From positions 1 through 64,000 of the forward strand of contig PBDA01000016.1 in assembly GCA_002718345.1 (NCBI GenBank): DNA of 64,000 nucleotides, written 5' to 3'. Shown here one piece after another: positions 16,510 to 25,935 of this stretch (position 1 is the stretch's first letter; every line of letters starts with the position of its first letter). A program made the position numbers and the translations under genes. The notes beneath the pieces were generated by a model. It worked only from the letters and a program-made list of their open reading frames with translations. It was not told where the DNA came from and ran no database searches. Source of the stretch: Rhodospirillaceae bacterium. GTDB taxonomy: Bacteria > Pseudomonadota > Gammaproteobacteria > Steroidobacterales > Rariloculaceae.

Positions 16510-17025
16510 CTAAAAAAGTTCGTAATAAGCGCCTGGGTATTCAGAATGTACTCTGTCTAACAGATCAAATGCGTCAGAGTTTCCGGGGCTTATAGATAGA
16601 GATTTGCCTGCCAATTTTTTTGCTTGCAAATATTCGCCAATATCGGCAAATGCAGCCGCCCTTGAATTTAAAAGTGGTACATAAGTGCTTCTTGCATACG
16701 GTTCAGTCCACTGTAATGCTTTATCTGGTTCGCCCAACTTTCGATAGAGGCAGCTAACGCGTGCAGCGACAAATATCTTTGAATCTGCTGTTTCATAGGC
16801 TTTACGTGCTAAAACTAGCGCTCTTAATAAATCTTTTCGTTTTTCTGCTAGTTTTGATGCTTCTAAAATCTCAGAAACCTCAGTGAGGTCTTCTTCCCAG
16901 GCATGGAGTTCATTTTCAACTTGGGAATTCAGTCTATCCTGAATATCCTGAGGGGCTTTTTTATAACCTAAGAACCAAATACCGTCGCGTAATTCATACT
17001 GTTTATCTTTGTAATGTATCTTCAT
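16510..17025 (-). CDS. TPR-like cytoplasmic protein
   Basis: ATG 17025 is chosen over 17052 because GAGGA lies at proper spacing just before it. The 171-residue product begins with a small domain (KIHYKDKQYELRDGIWFLG). Helical repeats then resemble tetratricopeptide units (LRALVLARKAYETAD, PDKALQWTEPYARST, GEYLQAKKLAGKSLSISPGN). There is no signal peptide. TPR arrays mediate protein-protein contacts; the partner is likely the coiled-coil membrane protein encoded next. No exact family is recognised. Confidence 0.6.
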   Translation of the reverse strand: MKIHYKDKQYELRDGIWFLGYKKAPQDIQDRLNSQVENELHAWEEDLTEVSEILEASKLAEKRKDLLRALVLARKAYETADSKIFVAARVSCLYRKLGEPDKALQWTEPYARSTYVPLLNSRAAAFADIGEYLQAKKLAGKSLSISPGNSDAFDLLDRVHSEYPGAYYELF

Positions 17026-17245
17026 AAGGTCCTCATTTGTTAGTCTGTTCAAATGCTAGCTCCGGTTTTTTATGCTAAAAAATTGAAAGCCTATTTTTGT
17101 GGCGTAATTGGGCAATTGAAAGATAAAAAATGATGAAAAATGTACTCTTCAATAGAAGTGAGATAGACATTCAATAAGTTAATAATTGTGGCAAACTGAT
17201 CATTAAAAATTAGTTTGAAAGCGAAAAGCTCCAGGGAATAACGTA

Positions 17246-18682
17246 ATGAACATACCGAAAAAGTGGTTTACAGCTTTTATTTTTTCAGTGAATGGAATGG
17301 GTTTTATTGTTAATGCTAATGAGGCTCTTAATATTGAGCTTGTTGGGTACCATCATTTGCAGGGACGTCAAGCTTTGCAGGTAACTACAAAATCAGATAC
17401 AACAAATGGTAATTGGGTCTACATTGGACATGTTCCGAATACACGTACTCAAGAGGCCACGATGAATCCGATTACCGGTCAAAATGAATGGAACGGTACA
17501 TCTATTCTAGATATATCAGACCCTAAAAATCCTGAGCTTGTATGGCATATACCTAATGAGAGACATGCAAACTCACGTTTTGTTAGCGTTGTATATGACT
17601 ATGAGTTTGATTCAGAGCCAGCAGGAAGGGACTACTTAATACGAAATTCAGAAATTGGCGAAGACTTAAGGTTTCAGATTTTTGATATTACCGATAGATC
17701 CTCAAATCCATCAGCTATTTCATTAGTTTCAGAAATTTCAGCAACACCTGAAAACTCCTGTGGTATTGGTTGTGGGGGCAAGCTCATTAATCGTGCTCAT
17801 AAAGGTCATTGGTCGCCAGAAAGTGGTCTCTTCTACAGTGCTTCAGGTGAACCAGGATTTCGTACGACAATTATTCATATATGGAATCTAAGAGATCCTA
17901 GCGATCCTCAGTTTGTTGGTAGGGCTTGGTTGCCTGGACAGAAAGACGAGGAGGAGGGGTTTGAGGAACAGTATGTACATCATCCCATTGTCGATGAGGA
18001 AAATAATCGAATGTATGCAGGTTTCAGAATTGGTAGTGGGCATGTTGCTTCTTGGGATATCTCAGACCCATCTGAACCCTCCTTAGTTTGGTCCTATGAT
18101 ACTTCTCCACCGGGTAGAGGCCCTCACACAGTATCACCCATTCAATACAATGAAGTTCCTAATGTAACAGCTGCTGATGGCGAGTTACCAAGAACCTACG
18201 CTTTAGTGACAGATGAGTATGACGGATTAGAATGTCCACATGGCATGAAAAGCCGTGTTTATATGTTTGATATTACACATGAAAGCAATCCTATGCCCGT
18301 ATCTACATGGCAAGTTCCTATAGGTAAGTTTTGCGAAATTGGTGGCAATTTTGGGCCTCATCAACATGCCGAAACGGTTAATGGACAGATCAACCGGTTT
18401 GAGGATAAGATCGCTTGGATCGCGTACCTCAATGCAGGCATTAGGGTTCTAGACCTCTCAGATCCACAAAACCTTCAAGAGCTTGGTTATTACATTCCAA
18501 TTACGAATGCCACACCACGTCCTTCAATGGCAAGGCCAGTACCGATTCAGCTGACCGATGTTGATATTGATCATCGAGGCCTTGCGTATGCAACAGATCG
18601 TTCGGGGGAATCGTGTGTTGGGCAAGTGACCTCGTGTGTGGGAACGGGATTGTTTGTTTTAAAATATATAGGTAGAAATTAA
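17246..18682 (+). CDS. Exported LVIVD-repeat beta-propeller protein
   Basis: The 478-residue protein has a signal peptide (cleavage near VNA-NE) and repeated blades of the form (T)SILDISDPKNPELV, VASWDISDPSEPSLV and IRVLDLSDPQNLQEL, the LVIVD signature. It contains the conserved metal-rich stretches GPHTVSPIQ and GPHQHAETVNG. LVIVD proteins are periplasmic or surface propellers of unknown activity. It is paralogous to 51736-53193: both open with the pattern L-x-G-Y-x-x-LQGR and share NPITG-x-x-E-x-NGTSI. It is probably in an operon with the DUF3187 and cytochrome c genes downstream. Confidence 0.85.
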   Translation: MNIPKKWFTAFIFSVNGMGFIVNANEALNIELVGYHHLQGRQALQVTTKSDTTNGNWVYIGHVPNTRTQEATMNPITGQNEWNGTSILDISDPKNPELVWHIPNERHANSRFVSVVYDYEFDSEPAGRDYLIRNSEIGEDLRFQIFDITDRSSNPSAISLVSEISATPENSCGIGCGGKLINRAHKGHWSPESGLFYSASGEPGFRTTIIHIWNLRDPSDPQFVGRAWLPGQKDEEEGFEEQYVHHPIVDEENNRMYAGFRIGSGHVASWDISDPSEPSLVWSYDTSPPGRGPHTVSPIQYNEVPNVTAADGELPRTYALVTDEYDGLECPHGMKSRVYMFDITHESNPMPVSTWQVPIGKFCEIGGNFGPHQHAETVNGQINRFEDKIAWIAYLNAGIRVLDLSDPQNLQELGYYIPITNATPRPSMARPVPIQLTDVDIDHRGLAYATDRSGESCVGQVTSCVGTGLFVLKYIGRN

Positions 18683-18761
18683 AAACATAATAAATACATA
18701 TATATAAATATTTATTTTAATGTGAAATATTGCTATGGATGGCTTTGAAGGCTCTGGATAG

Positions 18762-19730
18762 TTGATAGTGCGAATCATTAATGTACTAGCAGTAATGATA
18801 GTGCTGGTTACTGGGAGCGCAAAAGCACAGGAGGCTGCCCCCTTTAGAACTCGTAACCTTAGTCCCTTGATATCAGTATTTGGGTTACCAGTATGGGAAA
18901 GTAGTTTGCCTGGTGAGGGCCCTACATTCGGTTTTGTTAGTGATATCGCAAACCACTATAGCCTCTCAAGAAAAGGTAATGAAGAATTAATTCTTGATGG
19001 TGAGACATGGAAAAATAGCGTCTTTTACCGCTATAAAATCCTTGATGAAGTAAATATTGGTATAGAGCTGCCTTTCTATGAAATTTCTGGTGGATTTCTT
19101 GATGATACCGTTGATGCATGGCACTCATTTTTTGGTATGCCTGATGGTAAACGGAATCTCAGGGAGGAAGATGGATTACGCTACCTTTATAAGGATGTTG
19201 GTACATCTTCTTACTTTCTCGACCAACGAAGTAGCGGGATAGGTGATATACAGATCAGCTTTTCTAGGAAGTTCAATGGATTAATATTGAAGGGAACATT
19301 TAAGCTGCCTACAGGTGATAAAAATATACTTACAGGGAGTGGCAGTACAGATATTTCTATTAGTGTATTTAATCAGAAGCAGATAATGTTTGCAGGTGAC
19401 CCTGCAGGGATCTTTTGGGGCGCAGGATTGATAGTGATGAATGAGCCCAAGCTCTTTACAGATCGTGTAAAGGACTGGGCGGGTTTTGGTACTTTAGGGA
19501 TGGGGTGGCGAGTATTACCGAGGGTAGGATTAAAATTGCAATTTGATTTTCATAGCCGTTTTTATGAAAGCGAACTTGATGAAATGGGAATATCCTCAAT
19601 TCAAGTTAATACTGGTGGCTGGTGGGAAATAGATGAACGTCGTAGATTGAATATAGCAATAGGGGAAGATCTTATGGTCAGAACGGCTCCAGATATTACA
19701 ATCCATTTTGACTTTAGCTGGGACTTTTAA
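18762..19730 (+). CDS. DUF3187-family outer-membrane beta-barrel protein
   Basis: The 322-residue protein has a signal peptide ending in AKAQ (about residue 23). Alternating amphipathic strands (FYRYKILDEVNIGIELPFY, GDIQISFSRKFNGLILKGTF, GWRVLPRVGLKLQFDFHSRF) follow and it ends with an aromatic residue (DFSWDF), the usual outer-membrane barrel signature. The N-terminal RTRNLSPLISVFGLP is typical of DUF3187. The start is TTG 18762 or GTG 18768. It lies 80 bp after the LVIVD gene and 5 bp before the cytochrome gene. The family is associated with the envelope but has no assigned function. Confidence 0.8.
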   Translation: MIVRIINVLAVMIVLVTGSAKAQEAAPFRTRNLSPLISVFGLPVWESSLPGEGPTFGFVSDIANHYSLSRKGNEELILDGETWKNSVFYRYKILDEVNIGIELPFYEISGGFLDDTVDAWHSFFGMPDGKRNLREEDGLRYLYKDVGTSSYFLDQRSSGIGDIQISFSRKFNGLILKGTFKLPTGDKNILTGSGSTDISISVFNQKQIMFAGDPAGIFWGAGLIVMNEPKLFTDRVKDWAGFGTLGMGWRVLPRVGLKLQFDFHSRFYESELDEMGISSIQVNTGGWWEIDERRRLNIAIGEDLMVRTAPDITIHFDFSWDF

Positions 19731-19735
19731 GAGAA

Positions 19736-20206
19736 ATGCCTGCTTTACTCAGTGTTAGGAATTTGGTTTTACTAACAGTTTTTAGTTCGATATATGTATA
19801 TCTATCTGGTTGTAATCAACAAGATGTGCCTTCATCTGTTATATCGAATCAACCTGTTGAGTCACTTGAGCAAAGATTGCTGGGTGCTGATGTAGAAAGA
19901 GGTGAGCTATTATCATTTGCCTGCAGGGCTTGCCATACCCTAGGTTTGGGTGAAGATCATATGATTGGGCCAAACCTATATGGCATTTTTCAACGAGATG
20001 TTGCTAGTAGTATTGGGTTTGAGTATTCAGGAATTTTGCTTGGAGAAGATTTTATATGGGAGCCTGAGATATTAGACCAGTGGTTAGCTGATCCTGATGA
20101 TTTTTTGGCGGGTAATAATATGCTTTTTGCTGGTTTTAGTGCTGCTGAAGATAGAGCTGATGTAATCAAGTATCTTATGGAGATTACGTTGGATGAGTCG
20201 TTATAG
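19736..20206 (+). CDS. Lipoprotein class I c-type cytochrome
   Basis: The 156-residue protein has a hydrophobic leader ending in the lipobox YLSGC, a linker, then one haem-binding CRACH motif. GPNLYGIFQRDV is typical of class I cytochromes c. An axial Met is expected in NNMLFAG near the end. It is a small membrane-tethered periplasmic electron carrier. It is only 5 bp behind the DUF3187 gene, so it is translated from the same message. The association with LVIVD and DUF3187 proteins suggests an electron-transfer function in the outer periplasm. Confidence 0.88.
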   Translation: MPALLSVRNLVLLTVFSSIYVYLSGCNQQDVPSSVISNQPVESLEQRLLGADVERGELLSFACRACHTLGLGEDHMIGPNLYGIFQRDVASSIGFEYSGILLGEDFIWEPEILDQWLADPDDFLAGNNMLFAGFSAAEDRADVIKYLMEITLDESL

Positions 20207-20273
20207 TTGAGAGACTTAGTTTAATTTGTCATGTTTATGGGGATGAAAAAATCCTGAATTTAGTGCAAAGATT

Positions 20274-21704
20274 ATGAGTGAAAATAAATTTGATGTTGTT
20301 GTCATTGGTGCTGGCCCAGCTGGTTATCCAGCAGCGATCAGAGCTGCACAAAACGGATTATCAGTTGCTTGTGTAGATAGCTGGGAAAATCGTGATGGCA
20401 CTAGAGCTTTTGGAGGCACATGTCTCAATGCTGGGTGTATTCCTTCTAAGGCTTTGTTGGAATCTACAGAGCTATTTCACAGAGCAGAAACTGAATTTAA
20501 GGAACACGGAATTAGTGTTAAGGATTTGATTTTAGATCTTGGCAAAATGCAAAACCGCAAGCAAAAAATTGTCAAGGAGTTAACCGGAGGAATTGAAGCG
20601 CTGTTTAGATCTAATGGAGTGGCTTCTTTTTTTGGTCGCGGCCGGCTTATCTCTGATAATCGCGTTGAGGTAAAAAACCCTGATGGTCAAGTTTTAAGCC
20701 TTACTGCAAATCACATAATCCTTGCAACGGGATCCATACCTATAGAGCTTTCTTCTGCACCTTTTGATCATGAGTTTATTGTTGATTCTTGGGGGGCATT
20801 AGATTTTACGTCTGTTCCAAAAAAACTTGGAATTGTTGGTGCCGGTGTCATAGGTCTTGAGCTTGGAAGTGTCTGGCAACGTCTGGGATCAGAGGTTGTC
20901 ATGATTGAAGCCTTTGAGAGCTTTTTGCCTATGGCTGATGAGCAAATAGCAAAAGAGGCACACCGTTCATTTAAACGTCAGGGATTAGATATTTGTCTAG
21001 CCTCCAAATTAACTGATGCGGTAATTAAAGATGATGGTGTTGCATTGACTTTTGAAAGTACTAACGGATTAACAACTTTAGAAGTTGATAAAGTAATTGT
21101 TTGCGTAGGGCGCAAACCTTTTACTGATGGTTTGCTTGCCTCTGAAGTTAAAGTTTCACTTGATGCCAATGGGTTTATTGAAGTAGATGAACATTGTCGT
21201 ACAAATGTGTCCGGGGTTTGGGCTGTTGGCGATGTAGTAAGAGGGCCAATGTTGGCACATAAAGGTATGGACGAGGGTATTATGGTTGCTGATTTGATTG
21301 CAGGAAAAACTAGCGAGATGAACTACGAAGCCATTCCCTCCGTTATTTATACCTCGCCTGAGATAGCGTGGATAGGAAAAACAGAAGCCGAAGTGAGGGG
21401 TACAGGCAGGCCTTATAAAACCGGTACTTTTAATTTTTCTGCCAATGGTAGGGCCAAGGGCATGGGTCAGACGCAGGGCCTAGTAAAGGTGGTTACAGCG
21501 GAATCTGATGATGAATTATTGGGGGTTCATATAATGGGCCCTATGGCAGGTGAGCTGATTGCGGAAGCTGTATTAGCAATGGAATTTTCTGGTTCTGGTG
21601 AGGACATTCAGCGTATTTGTCACGCGCATCCAACACTTTCAGAGGCTGTTCATGAGGCTGCTCTAGCAGCTGATGGACGAGCAGTTCATGCTATTAACCG
21701 TTAA
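20274..21704 (+). CDS. lpdA: Dihydrolipoamide dehydrogenase (E3)
   Basis: FAD-dependent reoxidation of the lipoyl group of 2-oxoacid dehydrogenase complexes or the glycine cleavage system, cytoplasmic. The 476 residues match family length. The FAD loop GAGPAGYPAA lies at 12-21 and the redox disulfide Cys50-x4-Cys55 in GGTCLNAGCIPSKA. The NAD loop is VGAGVIGLELGS, the second FAD motif is GVWAVGDVVRGPML, and the catalytic His-Glu is in HAHPTLSEAVHEA. No E1/E2 genes are adjacent, so this is a stand-alone E3 shared by several complexes. Confidence 0.95.
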   Translation: MSENKFDVVVIGAGPAGYPAAIRAAQNGLSVACVDSWENRDGTRAFGGTCLNAGCIPSKALLESTELFHRAETEFKEHGISVKDLILDLGKMQNRKQKIVKELTGGIEALFRSNGVASFFGRGRLISDNRVEVKNPDGQVLSLTANHIILATGSIPIELSSAPFDHEFIVDSWGALDFTSVPKKLGIVGAGVIGLELGSVWQRLGSEVVMIEAFESFLPMADEQIAKEAHRSFKRQGLDICLASKLTDAVIKDDGVALTFESTNGLTTLEVDKVIVCVGRKPFTDGLLASEVKVSLDANGFIEVDEHCRTNVSGVWAVGDVVRGPMLAHKGMDEGIMVADLIAGKTSEMNYEAIPSVIYTSPEIAWIGKTEAEVRGTGRPYKTGTFNFSANGRAKGMGQTQGLVKVVTAESDDELLGVHIMGPMAGELIAEAVLAMEFSGSGEDIQRICHAHPTLSEAVHEAALAADGRAVHAINR

Positions 21705-21922
21705 AACTTAATGCGCTAATTTCTCCATAGGGAAAAACTAATGCACGAAATGTATGCTCGACTCCCACGCTTGCAAAAATGTCGCTATGATAGGCACTAG
21801 CAGTGGCTTGGGGGTCACTGTTTATGTAATAACGGAGTTAAATTTCTGACTGACATAATTGCGGGATAAGTTTTGTTTCGTATAAAAAATGTCATTTCAG
21901 ATGCCTATGAGGAGCATTGTCT

Positions 21923-22669
21923 ATGGCCGGACATAGCAAATGGGCAAATATTAGGTTTCGAAAAGGTGCGCAAGATGCAAAGCGCGGAAAGCTTTTTACT
22001 AAGCTAATCCGAGAGATTACAGTTGCAGCACGTGAAGCTGGGGGTGACCCTGCCTCTAATCCACGCCTGCGAACTGCTATTGAAAAAGCAAAATCGCAAA
22101 GTATGCCGAAAGATAATATCGACCGTGCTGTTAAACGCGGAACCGGTGATATGGACGGCGCTGTATACGAGGAGGTTCGCTATGAAGGCTACGGTCCGGG
22201 TGGTGCAGCTGTCATGGTTGATTGCCTTACAGATAATCGTAATCGAACTGTAGCAGAGGTGCGTCATGCATTTACCAAGTTTGGTGGAAACTTGGGGGCA
22301 GATGGATCGGTTTCATACCTTTTTGAGAAAGTAGGGTTTATGGCATATGCAGCTGATGTAGAGGAAGAACAGCTTATGGAGGCTGCAATAGATGCAGGAG
22401 CTCAAGATGTGCTTTCACAGCGTGATGGCTCAGTAGAGGTATTATGCATTCCAGAAGAATTTGAATCAGTAAGAGATTCTATGATTGCTGTTGGTTTAAT
22501 CCCCGAGCATGCTGAAGTAACAATGAAAGCTTCTACTCAGGCGCAATTGGAAGCCAAACAGGCAGAGAGTATGCTGAAACTGTTAGATACTTTAGATGAG
22601 CTAGATGATACACAGCAAGTTTATTCTAATGCAGATTTGCCAGGTGATTTACTTGAGGATGAAAGTTGA
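21923..22669 (+). CDS. yebC: YebC/PmpR-family DNA-binding regulator
   Basis: ATG 21923 is preferred over the TTG at 21917. It has a GAGGAG ribosome-binding site 9 bases upstream and yields the canonical MAGHSKWANIRFRKG N-terminus. The 248 residues match the family (about 246). YebC-family proteins act as transcription regulators and, in recent work, as ribosome-associated factors relieving stalling. It overlaps the start of ruvC by four bases, the standard yebC-ruvCAB order. Confidence 0.95.
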   Translation: MAGHSKWANIRFRKGAQDAKRGKLFTKLIREITVAAREAGGDPASNPRLRTAIEKAKSQSMPKDNIDRAVKRGTGDMDGAVYEEVRYEGYGPGGAAVMVDCLTDNRNRTVAEVRHAFTKFGGNLGADGSVSYLFEKVGFMAYAADVEEEQLMEAAIDAGAQDVLSQRDGSVEVLCIPEEFESVRDSMIAVGLIPEHAEVTMKASTQAQLEAKQAESMLKLLDTLDELDDTQQVYSNADLPGDLLEDES

Positions 22670-23181
22670 CTGATGTGACTAGAGTTCTAGGAATTGACCC
22701 AGGATCACAGATTACGGGTTATGGTGTCATTGATATACAGCAAAAATTGGATAAAACTGTTTTAATAAATTCGGGTGAAGTCCGAACAAAAGGGGAGCAT
22801 AGAGATCGACTTCGTCAGATTTTTACCAACATAGGTGAAGTAGTTAAGCAGTTTCAGCCTGATGAGGTATCTGTTGAGCGTGTATTTGTGCATCGCAATG
22901 CTGATAGCGCACTGAAACTTGGACAAGCACGCGCAGCGGCATTATGTGCAACTTTTGAGGCAGATTTGCCAATTTATGAGTACGCGGCACGACAAATAAA
23001 GAAGGCCATTGTTGGACGAGGTAGCGCTGATAAAACTCAGGTGCAGCATATGGTAAAACTAGTGCTAAGTATGGAGTCTCCGCCAAACTTTGATGAGGCA
23101 GATGCGCTTGCAGCTGCTTTGTGTCATGCGCATGTCCGAGGAACAAGATCCTTACTCAAGGAGGCCATGGTTAGTTCATGA
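22666..23181 (+). CDS. ruvC: Holliday junction resolvase RuvC
   Basis: The 171-residue endonuclease introduces symmetric nicks in Holliday junctions bound by RuvAB. The catalytic acidic residues are in LGIDPGSQITGYG (first Asp), VSVERVFVHRNAD (Glu) and FDEADALAAAL (last Asp pair). The start is TTG 22666, overlapping the yebC stop; GTG 22675 is possible. Length matches the E. coli protein (173). It overlaps ruvA by 4 bp, so translation is coupled. Confidence 0.96.
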   Translation: MTDVTRVLGIDPGSQITGYGVIDIQQKLDKTVLINSGEVRTKGEHRDRLRQIFTNIGEVVKQFQPDEVSVERVFVHRNADSALKLGQARAAALCATFEADLPIYEYAARQIKKAIVGRGSADKTQVQHMVKLVLSMESPPNFDEADALAAALCHAHVRGTRSLLKEAMVSS

Positions 23182-23765
23182 TAGGTTTTTTGAAAGGAAA
23201 GCTTATTTCAAAACATCCTCCAGGAATTGTTATTGATGTGGGAGGTGTTGGTTATGAATTAGAAGCGCCAATGTCTACCTTCTATCAGCTGCCAGACACT
23301 GGTGAGCAAATTACAATTCTTACTCATTTTTTGGTTAGAGAAGATGCTCAGCTTCTATATGGTTTCTCAACTGAGCCTGAACGTGCGCTATTTCGAAATT
23401 TACTAAAAGTTTCAGGGGTTGGTGGACGAGTCGCGCTTGGGATACTTTCTGGTATAAGCGTTGAAGGTTTTCGCCGTTGTGTTTTGGAGCAAGATCTTGT
23501 CACACTTACTCGAATTCCGGGTATAGGCCGAAAGACTGGTGAGCGTCTATTGGTGGAAATGAAAGACCGGTTAGATAAATCTGATATTCAGGGGTTTGAA
23601 ATATTAGTAGGAGACAAAGGAGCGGAAGGTGAAGCCCAGGGAGCACTTATTGCTTTAGGTTACAAACCTGCTGAGGTTAGTCGTATGTTGGCAGAGATAG
23701 ATACAACAGATATGGAACCGGAAGAACTCATACGTGAGGCGCTTAAAAGAGTGCATTCAGGGTAA
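23178..23765 (+). CDS. ruvA: Holliday junction branch-migration subunit RuvA
   Basis: The 195-residue protein has the N-terminal OB-fold (MIGFLKGKLISKHPPGIVID), two helix-hairpin-helix motifs (VSGVGGRVALGILSG and IPGIGRKTGERLLVEMKD) and the small C-terminal RuvB-contacting domain (GALIALGYKPAEVSRML). RuvA tetramers bind the four-way junction and load RuvB. The start overlaps the ruvC stop (ATGA). No LexA-type palindrome is evident upstream of ruvC or ruvA. Confidence 0.96.
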   Translation: MIGFLKGKLISKHPPGIVIDVGGVGYELEAPMSTFYQLPDTGEQITILTHFLVREDAQLLYGFSTEPERALFRNLLKVSGVGGRVALGILSGISVEGFRRCVLEQDLVTLTRIPGIGRKTGERLLVEMKDRLDKSDIQGFEILVGDKGAEGEAQGALIALGYKPAEVSRMLAEIDTTDMEPEELIREALKRVHSG

Positions 23766-23768
23766 AAA

Positions 23769-24800
23769 ATGTCTGAGCAGATTTTAACTACAAGCAGCAA
23801 CCAAGAAGATGAGGTCTTTGATCGTAAGGTTAGACCGCAGACCCTTGATGATAATGAGTATATTGGTCAAGAAAGCGTCAAGCGACAGATGCGTATTTTT
23901 ATTGCTGCTGCTCGTAATAGGACCGAAGCACTTGATCACACGCTGATTTTTGGACCACCAGGTCTTGGTAAAACAACATTGGCCCATATCATAGCTCACG
24001 AAATTGGTGTGAATTTAAAGCAAACTTCAGGCCCCGTACTTGAAAGGCCAGGTGATTTAGCAGCACTACTTACCAATCTTGAGCCGAGAGATGTTTTGTT
24101 TGTTGATGAAATTCATAGGCTAAGCCCAGTTGTAGAAGAGGTGTTGTATCCAGCAATGGAGGATTTCCAGCTAGATATTATGATAGGTGAGGGTCCTGGA
24201 GCTAGGTCTATAAAGTTGGATTTACCTCCTTTTACGTTGGTGGGAGCTACTACTAGAGCAGGGCTATTAACTTCGCCTCTAAGAGACCGTTTTGGGATTG
24301 TTCAGCGATTGGAGTTCTATGACACGTTAGAGCTTTCAAAAATAGTCAGCAGAACTGCTTCAATTTTTAAATTATCGATTAATGAAGAGGGGGCCAAAGA
24401 GATTGCGAGACGTTCTCGTGGTACGGCTAGAGTTGCAAACAGATTGCTCCGTCGGGTAAGAGATTATGCGGAGGTCGAGGCAGATGGATCTGTTAATCTG
24501 GAGGTTGCACGTGAAGCAATGAATCTTCTGGAAGTTGATCCGCATGGTCTTGATATGATGGATCGTAAGTTTATAAGGACAGTAATTGAAAAGTTTGAAG
24601 GAGGACCTGTTGGTATTGAAAGCCTAGCAGCTGCAATAGGCGAAGAACGAGGCACTCTTGAGGATGTGGTTGAGCCTTATCTAATTCAAGAAGGGTTTCT
24701 ACAAAGAACTTCACGCGGAAGAGTGGCAACTCGTAATGCTTATCAGTATTTTGGTTTTAATATCGAGACTGCAGGAAAAACCCCAGAACTCTTTGATTGA
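23769..24800 (+). CDS. ruvB: Holliday junction helicase motor RuvB
   Basis: The 343-residue AAA+ ATPase drives branch migration. Visible motifs are the N-terminal [15 protein letters not shown], Walker [10 protein letters not shown], Walker [10 protein letters not shown], sensor 1 [10 protein letters not shown], the arginine finger region SPLRDRFGI, sensor 2 [12 protein letters not shown], and the winged-helix C-terminus ([16 protein letters not shown]). It starts 3 bp after ruvA. Confidence 0.97.
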   Translation: MSEQILTTSSNQEDEVFDRKVRPQTLDDNEYIGQESVKRQMRIFIAAARNRTEALDHTLIFGPPGLGKTTLAHIIAHEIGVNLKQTSGPVLERPGDLAALLTNLEPRDVLFVDEIHRLSPVVEEVLYPAMEDFQLDIMIGEGPGARSIKLDLPPFTLVGATTRAGLLTSPLRDRFGIVQRLEFYDTLELSKIVSRTASIFKLSINEEGAKEIARRSRGTARVANRLLRRVRDYAEVEADGSVNLEVAREAMNLLEVDPHGLDMMDRKFIRTVIEKFEGGPVGIESLAAAIGEERGTLEDVVEPYLIQEGFLQRTSRGRVATRNAYQYFGFNIETAGKTPELFD

Positions 24801-24811
24801 GTCAAAAAGAC

Positions 24812-25240
24812 ATGAGCATGATAAGTTTTGTTTTGCCTGTCAGAGTTTATTTGGAAGATACTGATGCCCAAGGTCGTGTCTACAATGCAAGTTACATGCG
24901 GTTTTTTGAACGCGCAAGAACGGAATGGCTCAGATCGCAGGGATTAGATCATGTCACATTGCAAGAATCAGAGAGGATTTCTCTAGTATTATCTGATATA
25001 CGTATCAACTTTTTAGGCCCAGCTTGGCTAGATGATCAATTGCATGTAAGCGCAGAGTTGACCAAGGTTAGTAGCGTAAGATTCTTTTTCAATCAATCTG
25101 TTAGGCGTAAATCTATACATGGGGAGATTGTGTGCCAAGCAATTGCAAAAGTCGCTTGTGTAGATACCTTAACAGGAAAACCCAAGCGTTTTTCGTCAGG
25201 CCTTTTTAACGATTTGAGAATAGACGAGCGACAAGTATGA
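24812..25240 (+). CDS. ybgC: Acyl-CoA thioesterase YbgC (Tol-Pal associated)
   Basis: This 4-hydroxybenzoyl-CoA-thioesterase-like hotdog enzyme has about 142 residues. The catalytic Asp is in YLEDTDAQGRVYNASYMRFFER, matching the YbgC signature D-x2-G-x-V-Y-x-x-x-Y. ATG 24812 or 24818 is a better start than TTG 24797, which lies inside the ruvB stop. YbgC hydrolyses acyl-CoA thioesters and is invariably linked to tol-pal genes. It overlaps tolQ by four bases. Confidence 0.93.
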   Translation: MSMISFVLPVRVYLEDTDAQGRVYNASYMRFFERARTEWLRSQGLDHVTLQESERISLVLSDIRINFLGPAWLDDQLHVSAELTKVSSVRFFFNQSVRRKSIHGEIVCQAIAKVACVDTLTGKPKRFSSGLFNDLRIDERQV

Positions 25241-25935
25241 ATACAGACTTATCACTTCTGACGCTAATAATGGATGCAAGCATTGTAGTAAAGCTTGTGA
25301 TGCTCATTCTTTTGGCTGCTTCAATTGCCTCTTGGGCAGTCATAATAGAAAAAAGAAAACTATTGAAGCACGCTACAGAGGCTGCAGATGATTTTGAAGA
25401 AGCATTTTGGTCAGGTGGAGACCTTTCCACTATGTATTTAGAGATAACTAATGATGATTCTAATCAGTTAGGAATGGCAGGTATTTTTGAGTCTGGTTTC
25501 AGGGAGTTTGGTCGACTTCAGCAAGAAACCGTGATCAGTTCCGAACAAATAGTTGAAGGTTCGCGGCGTTCTATGCGAGTTTCGCAACTAAGAGAGGTTG
25601 ATCGTTTAGAGCATCATTTGGCCTTTCTCGCTACGGTAGGTTCAACAAGTCCCTACATTGGTTTGTTCGGTACTGTATGGGGAATTATGAATTCTTTTCA
25701 ATCATTGGGTAATGTACAAAGTGCTACGCTAGCTCTTGTAGCTCCAGGTATAGCCGAAGCTCTTATTGCTACAGCAATGGGTTTATTTGCAGCTATTCCT
25801 GCAGTTATCGCATTCAACCGTTATGCGGATGAAGTTGGGCGATTAGAAGTGCGTTACGATACTTTTATGGAGGAATTCTCAGCGATACTTCAGAGACAAG
25901 CTACAAGAAGTAATAAAAAGGACTCAGAGTCATGA
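25237..25935 (+). CDS. tolQ: Tol-Pal system proton channel subunit TolQ
   Basis: The 232-residue inner-membrane protein has an N-terminal helix (residues about 14-35) and a helical cytoplasmic domain. Two closely spaced C-terminal helices carry TVGSTSPYIGLFGTVWGIM and the GIAEALIATAMGLFAAIPA signature of the MotA/TolQ/ExbB family. With TolR it forms the proton-motive stator that energises TolA during outer-membrane constriction at division. It overlaps tolR by four bases. Confidence 0.96.
   Translation: MNTDLSLLTLIMDASIVVKLVMLILLAASIASWAVIIEKRKLLKHATEAADDFEEAFWSGGDLSTMYLEITNDDSNQLGMAGIFESGFREFGRLQQETVISSEQIVEGSRRSMRVSQLREVDRLEHHLAFLATVGSTSPYIGLFGTVWGIMNSFQSLGNVQSATLALVAPGIAEALIATAMGLFAAIPAVIAFNRYADEVGRLEVRYDTFMEEFSAILQRQATRSNKKDSES

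Noticed and set aside
22666-23765. LexA box upstream of ruvCA
   Set aside because: No CTG-N10-CAG-type palindrome is evident in the short or overlapping junctions, so SOS control cannot be claimed.
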